Source: Nitrosovibrio sp. Nv4 (GTDB taxonomy: Bacteria > Pseudomonadota > Gammaproteobacteria > Burkholderiales > SG8-39). From it: a stretch of 62,501 bases of DNA. How positions within the stretch are numbered: position 1 is the first letter of the stretch; every line of letters starts with the position of its first letter. The stretch covers positions 1-62,501 of the forward strand of contig CAMDRF010000004.1 in NCBI GenBank assembly GCA_945906765.1, written 5' to 3'. The notes below the pieces were generated by a model, which saw nothing but the letters and a program-made list of their open reading frames with translations, searched no databases and was not told the DNA's origin. Shown piece after piece: positions 55,939-62,501 of the stretch. A program made the position numbers and the translations under genes.

Positions 55939-57101
55939 TTGGCCGGCTCCAGTTCCGCGGCCAGGAGTTCGACGTAGCGCCGGTAGCTAAAGACGCGGCC
56001 ACGCCGCCGGTTCGTCAACTCACCGACGATGCCGATGCGTTCGAGATGCGCGAGCGTCTTGTTGACTGTGGCAGGTGTGAGCTTTGTCGCCTTGACCAGG
56101 GCGGCCGTAGTGGCGAGCGGTTGGCGCTGCAGGGCCTGGTGGACCGCAAGAGCCGATTCCGCCGCGCGCCCGAGGACCGCGATGCGATCGCGGTCCTTGT
56201 TGACGAGCGCCAGCAGCGCATGCGCTGTCGTCACGGCCTCGGTCGCGCTGACCTCGATGCCCTCGGCGAAGAAGTCGAGCCAGCGTTCCCAGTCTCCGCG
56301 CAGGCGCACCTCGTTGAGCAGCTCGTAATACAGCGCGCGATGCGTCTTGAAGAACAGGCTCGGATACAGCATGGGCTGGCTCAGCACGCCGTCGGCCACG
56401 AGCTGCATCACGATGAGCAGCCGTCCGATGCGCCCGTTGCCGTCGAGGAACGGGTGGATCGTCTCGAACTGGACATGCACCAGCGCCGCCTTGAGGAGCG
56501 GCGGCGTGGACTCCGGCTCATCATTGATGAAACGTTCCAGGCGCCCGAGGCATTCCGGCACGGCATCGGCGGGCGGCGGCACGAACACTGCGTTGCCAGG
56601 CCGCGTGCCCCCGATCCAGACCTGCGAGCGGCGCACCTCCCCCGGGGCCTTGCCGCGGCCGCGGGGGTGGGTGAGCAGCACCTTGTGCATGTCGCACAGG
56701 AGCCGCGCGCACAGCGGCAGGCCGCCCCGCAGCTTCTTCAGGCCGGTCTCCAAGGCCGCCACGCAGCGGCTCACCTCCCGAGCGTCCTCCACCGGCACGC
56801 CGGGCTGCTCGTCGATCTCGTAGAGCAGCAGATCGGCGATCGAGGACTGCGTGCCCTCGATCTGCGACGACAGCACCGCCTCCTTGCGCACGAAGCTGTA
56901 GAGCAGAAGCGCGGCGTTGGGCAGCATGCTCGTGACCGCGTTTAGCCGCCCGAGCGCCACCAGCGCGGCGTCGAAGCGCCGCCGCAGCGCAGGCGACCAC
57001 GCCACCACCGGCTCCGGCGGCAGCGGCGCGGGCACGAAGGCCTGGAAAGGCTCGCTTGCCGTCGTGACCTTCACGTAGCGGCCGGGGGAAGGGCGGTGCA
57101 C
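55935..57101 (-). CDS. Fic family protein with C-terminal winged-HTH-like region
   Basis: HPFLDGNGRIGRLL Fic core; N-terminal SSQIEG inhibitory-type motif; C-terminal TPATVNKTLAHLERIGIVGELTNRRRGRVFSY. Confidence 0.92.
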   Translation of the reverse strand: MHRPSPGRYVKVTTASEPFQAFVPAPLPPEPVVAWSPALRRRFDAALVALGRLNAVTSMLPNAALLLYSFVRKEAVLSSQIEGTQSSIADLLLYEIDEQPGVPVEDAREVSRCVAALETGLKKLRGGLPLCARLLCDMHKVLLTHPRGRGKAPGEVRRSQVWIGGTRPGNAVFVPPPADAVPECLGRLERFINDEPESTPPLLKAALVHVQFETIHPFLDGNGRIGRLLIVMQLVADGVLSQPMLYPSLFFKTHRALYYELLNEVRLRGDWERWLDFFAEGIEVSATEAVTTAHALLALVNKDRDRIAVLGRAAESALAVHQALQRQPLATTAALVKATKLTPATVNKTLAHLERIGIVGELTNRRRGRVFSYRRYVELLAAELEPAK

Positions 57102-57111
57102 GGTTCGGGCA

Positions 57112-57140
57112 ACCTGAAATAAGAATGGCCGTTATTTTAG
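57112..57140. repeat. Direct/inverted repeat copy A upstream of fic
   Basis: ACCTGAAATAAGAATGGCCGTTATTTTAG. Confidence 0.6.
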
Positions 57141-57199
57141 TTTAATAGCCAAAAGTAAATCAACGGCCGACCGTAATTTAGGTTCCCGCTACCCCGCCC

Positions 57200-57231
57200 T
57201 TATTTTCGTTTTCGGCCTAAAACGAAAATAA
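57200..57231. repeat. 13-bp-arm inverted repeat upstream of fic
   Basis: TTATTTTCGTTTT-CGGCCT-AAAACGAAAATAA, perfect arms. Confidence 0.85.
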
Positions 57232-57239
57232 TGGAATTC

Positions 57240-57262
57240 CTTGTTAGCGCGGCGCTAACAAG
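57240..57262. repeat. 23-bp perfect inverted repeat
   Basis: CTTGTTAGCGC-G-GCGCTAACAAG. Confidence 0.85.
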
Positions 57263-57282
57263 CTCCCGCCCCACGAAATATG

Positions 57283-57312
57283 GGTCAAGTATCGGTCAAG
57301 TGATCGGTCAAG
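57283..57312 (+). repeat. Three GGTCAAG direct repeats (11-12 bp spacing)
   Basis: GGTCAAG at 57283, 57294 and 57306. Confidence 0.8.
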
Positions 57313-57343
57313 CCGCCTCGTCAGCGCAGCAGGGCGATTCCGC

Positions 57344-57372
57344 ACCTGAAATAAGCCGGATCGCTATTTTAG
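57344..57372. repeat. Direct/inverted repeat copy B
   Basis: ACCTGAAATAAGCCGGATCGCTATTTTAG, same length as copy A. Confidence 0.6.
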
Positions 57373-57402
57373 GATCCGGGCGAAGACGCCCGGGCGAAAG
57401 CG

Positions 57403-57751
57403 CTAGTCCCGAAGCAGCGCCTTGAAGCCCGCCTGCTCGAAATGGTGGTCGTGGGCGAGGGCGTCCTTGATTCCCTGCTCTTCCATGATCAGAAAAAATG
57501 CACAGTCGGTCAGGCCCCATTCCTTGTCGCCTCGGTTTTCATACCGGTCGACGGCGCGACGGAAAAGGTCTCTCGTCTGAGGCACAACCGTAACGTTTGG
57601 ATTGCCTGCAATCGCCTCAGCGACCATCTCGGAGGTAACGATGTGGCATCGGAGCCAACTCTTTCGTTACGGTTTGGGCCTTCTGGTGAAGGTCGTCCTG
57701 CGGGTTGAGCGTCGCTTGCCAATACCCGGTGTCCGCGAAGACCGTCCGCAC
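57403..57751 (-). pseudogene. PIN-domain toxin, frameshifted
   Basis: VRTVFADTGYWQATLNPQDDLHQKA in one frame, then EMVAEAIAGNPNVTVVPQTRDLF...WGLTDCAFFLIMEEQGIKDALAHDHHFEQAGFKALLRD in another. Confidence 0.75.
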
Positions 57752-58268
57752 GGCGAATCGTATTTAGGCCCCTCGACGGCGGCCGGCCGAAGATCCGTAA
57801 CCTTACGGATGCTTCTCAGTTGCCCCGTGGCCCCCGAAAACTCTCCGACCCCGATGACGCGAAGCCGCCTCTCCGCGTGGTCCCGCAGGGCTTCCGTGAA
57901 CAGGACTTCCTGTTCTGGCGCAAAAACGCCGCGAACCTTGTGATCGTGTTTTCCAGTAGGTCAGCCGCCTGATCGAGCTCGCCTTCCAGCAAAGAGAGAT
58001 TCCCCGTGTCTTCCGGGATCACGCGCTTGAGCGGAACCCCCGTCGAGCCTTCCGTCAGCCCGTAGAACTTGATCGACAGGCTCGCCTCAAAACCCCTGGG
58101 CAAGCGCTCGCGATCCGGGTGCTGGGCGCGCCAAAGCGACTTCGCGGTTTCCACCAGAAGTGCCTTGTACGCCATCAATTCGGGCAGCACGTCGAGATCG
58201 AGGCCGTGATCGTCGAATCGCGGCCCCTCAAACCTCAGCGTCGTCAAATCGCGAGTCTTGTCATCCAT
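57751..58268 (-). pseudogene. Probable partner/antitoxin-like gene of the PIN toxin, frameshifted
   Basis: MDDKTRDLTTLRFEGPRFDDHGLDLDVLPELMAYKALLVETAKSLW...; coding-like frame switches near 57935 to QEVLFTEALRDHAERRLRVIGVGEFSGATGQL. Confidence 0.55.
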
Positions 58269-58420
58269 CCGGACCTCCTTGCCTAACAACTCTCAGTACG
58301 GGCGCGAGTGTAAGCCGAAGCGAGGCCTCTCAGCGACCAAAGGCCAGATATCAGCCGGCGCACGTACCCGCGTGTTGCGGAATCCAAACAACGCACGAGA
58401 ACTGATCCGGTTGGCGCACT

Positions 58421-58693
58421 TCAGACGCTCCCGGCAAAGGCGCGGCGGAGGTAGGCAGAGGGCAACTTCTCGACCAACTTAATCTGCTCGTCAGTCTTAC
58501 TGATCGCTTCTTGGATCAACCGCACCTGCTTGGCGAACTCGTGCTGCGCTTCGATTCCCGGCACTTCGACTGAGGCCACGGCTAGGCGCTTGAAAAGAAG
58601 CCGTTCGCGCACGGCGCCCCGCGTAAGTCCTTTAATGAAGTTTTCGCCGTAGAGGGAGCGCAACCAATAGTAGAACGTGCTCTTATTGATCAC
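58421..58693 (-). pseudogene. HsdS specificity-subunit C-terminal fragment
   Basis: FIKGLTRGAVRERLLFKRLAVASVEVPGIEAQHEFAKQVRLIQEAISKTDEQIKLVEKLPSAYLRRAFAG. Confidence 0.7.
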
Positions 58694-59795
58694 GCCCCAA
58701 ACATCCTTTCTTTCGTCTCACGCAGCACGTCGGCAGGCTTACCAACGGATTTCAGAGCGTCGAGGCCGCCGACTTTGGCGACTTCGGGGACTTCGAAGAC
58801 TTTGGGGTTTTCCAGGCCGTCGGTGCCGCTGCGGGCGAACTGGGAAGCGATGGCCTTCACTGTTGCGGCGGCGTTGGGGGGAATCGTTGAGAGCCAGGCG
58901 CCGTTTTTGTAGTTGAAGGCGTCGGCGCGGTCGGAGCGGGTGCGGGGGAGCATGCCGTAGCCGAGGTCGGCGAGCGCACGTACTTGAAGAACACGATGTT
59001 GCGCACGGCGGGCACGTCGACACCGGTGGTGAGCAGGTCGACGGTGGTGGCGACGAAGTGATGGCGTGACGCGGCGCGCAGGCCGGGCAGGAAGTCGCCG
59101 CCACCGCTCTCGGAGGTGCACTTGAAGGCGTAGGGTTCGGCGCGCGGCTTGCCGTTCTTCGTGCACCACTCGGCGTAGAGGTTGTTCATCGCCGCGGAGA
59201 CGGCGTCCGCGTGGCGGTCGCGGGCGCAGAAGATGATGCTCTTCTGCTCCGGCCCGCCGGTTTCCAGCAACCGGGCGAAGAGGTTCTTCGTCATTTCCGC
59301 GACACGCTCGGGCATGAGGAGCTTTTCCTCGATGTCCGGGGCGTCGTAGCGGTCTTTGGCCGCGTCCGGGTAGTAGCGCCGCGTCGCCTCGCCCCCTGAC
59401 TACCGGACAAGCAAGGGCTTAGCCGCAGGTGCATCGAGCGAGATGCCCTTTGCCTTCTCATACCGTGCACGCAGCGTCGCGGGTGACGAGAATTCCGCAA
59501 GTGGCCGGGGATTCGAGGTCAGTCCCGTTGTTGCATCAAACTCGACGAACAGGCGCCCATTCGAAGAAAAAATGAACGGCACGTTCATACGCCGCGCCGA
59601 TCCGTAACCCTTGGCCTGCTCCAGGCCGTGGCCGGGCGGCAGTCCTTCGGCCTTGGCTTCGATCAGCGCCGCGCCTTGCCGCTGACCACCTCGACCGTGC
59701 CTGCGGTTTCCTCGCGGCGAATGAGGTCCTCTGTCCACCCGCAGCCACGGATGGCCGGATCAATCAGCTTTGCCCGGGTATCGGACTCGTTGTAG
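58690..59795 (-). pseudogene. HsdR restriction subunit, internally deleted and frameshifted
   Basis: N-terminal [46 protein letters not shown] joined to C-terminal half (KSIIFCARDRHADAVSAAMNNLYAEW); helicase core missing. Confidence 0.85.
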
Positions 59796-59856
59796 GCCAG
59801 AACGTCCCCCTGTACGCATCATAACGGCAGGCCACAGGGCCGGTAAGATAGAGGGG

Positions 59857-60909
59857 ATGGCAGTTGAAACCGACCGTCTGATCTCCGCCAAGCCCTCCTC
59901 GGTGCAGGAGGAGCAGATCGAGCGTTCGCTGCGTCCGGCGACGCTCGCCGAATATGTCGGCCAGGACAAGATCCGCGAACAGCTCGACATCTACATCCAG
60001 GCGGCGCGTGGGCGCAGCGAAGCGCTGGATCACGTGCTTCTCTTCGGGCCGCCGGGTCTGGGCAAGACCACGCTCGCGCACATTCTTGCCAAGGAATTGG
60101 GCGTCAATCTGCGCTCGACCTCCGGGCCGGTGCTGGAGCGTCCCGGTGACTTGGCCGCGATCCTCACCAACCTCGAACCGAAGGACGTGCTGTTCATCGA
60201 CGAGATCCATCGCCTGTCGCCGGTCGTCGAGGAGATCCTCTACCCGGCGCTGGAGGACTACCAGATCGACATCATGATCGGCGAGGGCCCCGCGGCGCGC
60301 TCGATCAAGCTCGACCTGCCGCCCTTCACGCTGGTGGGCGCGACCACGCGCGCCGGCATGTTGACGAACCCCTTGCGCGATCGTTTCGGCATCGTCGCGC
60401 GGCTCGAGTTCTACAGCCAGGAAGATTTGACGACGATTGTGCGTCGTTCCTCCCAGCTTTTGAAAATAGAAATTGAAAATCAAGGAGCGAGCGAGATCGC
60501 GCGGCGTTCGCGCGGCACGCCGCGCATCGCGAACCGGCTGCTGCGGCGCGTGCGTGACTACGCGCAGGTCAAGGCTGACGGCAGGATCTCCAAGCCGGTG
60601 GCCGACGCCGCCCTGAAAATGCTCGACGTGGATGCGCTGGGTCTGGACCTCATGGACCGCAAACTCCTGCTTGCGGTGATCGAGAAATTCTCCGGTGGCC
60701 CGGTCGGGCTGGAGAATCTCGCGCACGTGATCGGGGAGGAAGCCGACACCATCGAAGACGTGTTGGAGCCTTATCTGATCCAGTGCGGCTACCTGCAGCG
60801 CACGTCGCGCGGGCGCATGGCGACGCTTACCGCTTACCGCCATTTCGGCATCACAGCCCCGGCGGGCGCGCAGGATCTTTTGTCGCAGCCTGACCCGAAC
60901 GCCACGTGA
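59857..60909 (+). CDS. ruvB: Holliday junction helicase RuvB
   Basis: [53 protein letters not shown]. Confidence 0.96.
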   Translation: MAVETDRLISAKPSSVQEEQIERSLRPATLAEYVGQDKIREQLDIYIQAARGRSEALDHVLLFGPPGLGKTTLAHILAKELGVNLRSTSGPVLERPGDLAAILTNLEPKDVLFIDEIHRLSPVVEEILYPALEDYQIDIMIGEGPAARSIKLDLPPFTLVGATTRAGMLTNPLRDRFGIVARLEFYSQEDLTTIVRRSSQLLKIEIENQGASEIARRSRGTPRIANRLLRRVRDYAQVKADGRISKPVADAALKMLDVDALGLDLMDRKLLLAVIEKFSGGPVGLENLAHVIGEEADTIEDVLEPYLIQCGYLQRTSRGRMATLTAYRHFGITAPAGAQDLLSQPDPNAT

Positions 60910-61307
60910 ATACGTTCAACTTGCAGGTGCGGGTCTATTACGAGGACGTCGATGTCGGTGGCGTCGTCTACTATGCCAACTACCTGCGCTACTTCGAGCG
61001 GGCGCGCAGCGAGTGGCTGCGGAGCCTTGGCGTGAACCAAGAGCGCCTCGCCGCTGTCGAAGGGATCGGCTTCGTGGTGGCGCGCGCCGAAATCGACTTC
61101 AGGGCGGGGGCGCGGCTGGATGATCTGCTCAGCGTCACGGTAAAAATGACGGAACACAAGAAAACCTACCTCTGGCTGGAGCAGGAAGCGCGCCTTGCCG
61201 ACGGCAAGCTGTGCGCCAAGGCGCGCATTCAGGCCGCCTGTGTGCGGCATAGCGACATGCGGCCGCAGCCGATTCCCGAATTCCTCACCACAAGGATCGC
61301 GGCATGA
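60906..61307 (+). CDS. ybgC: Tol-Pal-associated acyl-CoA thioesterase YbgC
   Basis: [32 protein letters not shown]. Confidence 0.93.
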   Translation: MNTFNLQVRVYYEDVDVGGVVYYANYLRYFERARSEWLRSLGVNQERLAAVEGIGFVVARAEIDFRAGARLDDLLSVTVKMTEHKKTYLWLEQEARLADGKLCAKARIQAACVRHSDMRPQPIPEFLTTRIAA

Positions 61308-61990
61308 CGATGACGCAGGACATGGAGCTCTGGACGCTCATCGCCAACGCCTCCTTCGTGGTGAAGGCGGTGATGCTGCTGCTGCTCGCGGTGTCGTTCA
61401 TGTCGTGGATGTTCATCTTTCGCAAGTGGATGACGATCCGCAGCGCGCGCGCGCAGACCGAGCAGTTCGAGCGCGAGTTCTGGAGCGGCAACGACATCAA
61501 TTCCCTGTACCAGGGCTCGGTCAACAACCGCCACACGATCGGCAGTCTGGAGCGCATTTTCGAGGCCGGCTACCGCGAATTCACCAAGCTGCGCGCGCAG
61601 CGGGGCACGGACGCCTCGACCATGGTGGACGGTGCGCGCCGCGCGATGCGCGCCACTTACCAGCGCGAGATGGACCACCTCGAGAGCCACCTTTCGTTTC
61701 TCGCCTCGACCGGCTCGGTCAGCCCCTACGTCGGCCTGTTCGGTACGGTGTGGGGGATCATGCATGCCTTCCGCAGCCTCGCGAACGTGCAGCAGGCGAC
61801 GCTGGCGCAGGTGGCGCCGGGAATCGCCGAAGCGCTGATCGCCACCGCCATCGGCCTGTTCGCGGCGATTCCCGCGGTGGTGGCGTACAACCGCTACTCG
61901 CACGACATCGACCGGCTTGCGATCCGTTTCGAGAGCTTCATGGAGGAGTTCTCCAACGTGTTGCAGCGGCAGGCGGCAGTGAGGACCTGA
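61304..61990 (+). CDS. tolQ: TolQ
   Basis: ExbB/TolQ family: GSVSPYVGLFGTVWGIMHAF...AEALIATAIGLFAAIPAV. Confidence 0.95.
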   Translation: MTMTQDMELWTLIANASFVVKAVMLLLLAVSFMSWMFIFRKWMTIRSARAQTEQFEREFWSGNDINSLYQGSVNNRHTIGSLERIFEAGYREFTKLRAQRGTDASTMVDGARRAMRATYQREMDHLESHLSFLASTGSVSPYVGLFGTVWGIMHAFRSLANVQQATLAQVAPGIAEALIATAIGLFAAIPAVVAYNRYSHDIDRLAIRFESFMEEFSNVLQRQAAVRT

Positions 61991-62403
61991 TGGCGAGATT
62001 GCATTCCAAGCGCGGCGCGATGTCCGAGATCAACGTCGTGCCCTATGTCGACGTGATGCTGGTGCTGCTCGTGATCTTCATGGTCACCGCGCCGCTGGTC
62101 ACCCCCGGCGTGATCGACCTGCCCTCGGTGGCGAAGGCGGGCCAGCCCAAAGTCGTGCCGCTCGAGGTGGTGATCAAGGAGGACCGTTCCCTGTCGGTGC
62201 GCGAACGCGATGCCTCGGGCCGGATTGTGAGCGACCGGCCGGTGGAGCGCGGCGATTTCCCGAAGATTTTCAAGGATCCGAAGGTTCCGGTGCTTGTCGC
62301 GGGGGACAAGAACGTGCGCTACGAGGCGGTGCTCCAGGTAATGGACGACCTTCGCGCGCAGGGTGTGGAGCGCGTCGGTTTGCAAGTAAAGCCAAAACAA
62401 TGA
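61990..62403 (+). CDS. tolR: TolR
   Basis: SEINVVPYVDVMLVLLVIFMVTAPLVTPGVIDLP. Confidence 0.95.
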   Translation: MARLHSKRGAMSEINVVPYVDVMLVLLVIFMVTAPLVTPGVIDLPSVAKAGQPKVVPLEVVIKEDRSLSVRERDASGRIVSDRPVERGDFPKIFKDPKVPVLVAGDKNVRYEAVLQVMDDLRAQGVERVGLQVKPKQ

Positions 62404-62501
62404 CTGCTGCGGCCGGCACTGCCGCGATGTTCGACGAGCGAATTGATCCGGGCAGGATTACGTCGTTCGTGCTTGCGGCGGCGATGCATATTGCGCTGTT
62501 C
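62400..62501 (+). CDS. tolA: TolA N-terminus (truncated by window)
   Basis: MTAAAGTAAMFDERIDPGRITSFVLAAAMHIALF; follows tolR. Confidence 0.75.
   Translation, partial: MTAAAGTAAMFDERIDPGRITSFVLAAAMHIALF

Overview
GC-rich proteobacterial window (probably a betaproteobacterial sulfur oxidizer; taxonomy inferred from gene content only). It is dominated by sulfur-oxidation genes. (1) 1-4.6 kb: branched-chain amino-acid-type ABC transporter ATPases, amidohydrolase, SDR and AMP-ligase. (2) 5.5-10.6 kb: aprM-aprB-aprA with two downstream accessory ORFs, plus a decayed second aprA. (3) 10.7-14.7 kb: SulP and TSUP anion transporters. (4) 14.8-23.8 kb: soeABC, a DsrE-like protein, a sulfite-oxidase-family Mo enzyme with cytochrome c, dsrE2, a CsoR/RcnR-family regulator, tusA, a DsrC-like protein and a tandem TusA-TusA fusion. 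(5) 23.8-30.2 kb: poorly characterised genes flanking dsr. These include three Fe(II)/2OG-type oxygenases, an S24-like protein, a Cys-less DsrC paralog and a Cas6/Cmx6-like protein with no CRISPR array. (6) 30.4-48.5 kb: dsrABEFHCMKLJOPNR, a soluble NarX/NarL-like two-component system, a ferredoxin reductase, cysG, a Rieske protein and a TrpD2-like protein. (7) 48.6-53 kb: SDR, EamA transporter, DUF4236 protein and HerA/YjgR ATPase. (8) 53-62.5 kb: yebC-ruvC-ruvA, a decayed type I RM/toxin island containing an intact Fic gene, then ruvB-ybgC-tolQ-tolR-tolA'. The strongest candidate for something undescribed is the minus-strand operon at 27.4-30.2 kb (TauD-like, helical repeat-like protein, Cas6/Cmx6-like protein, Cys-less DsrC-like protein), divergent from dsrA. 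All assignments come from reading the sequence and recalled family motifs; no database search was run.
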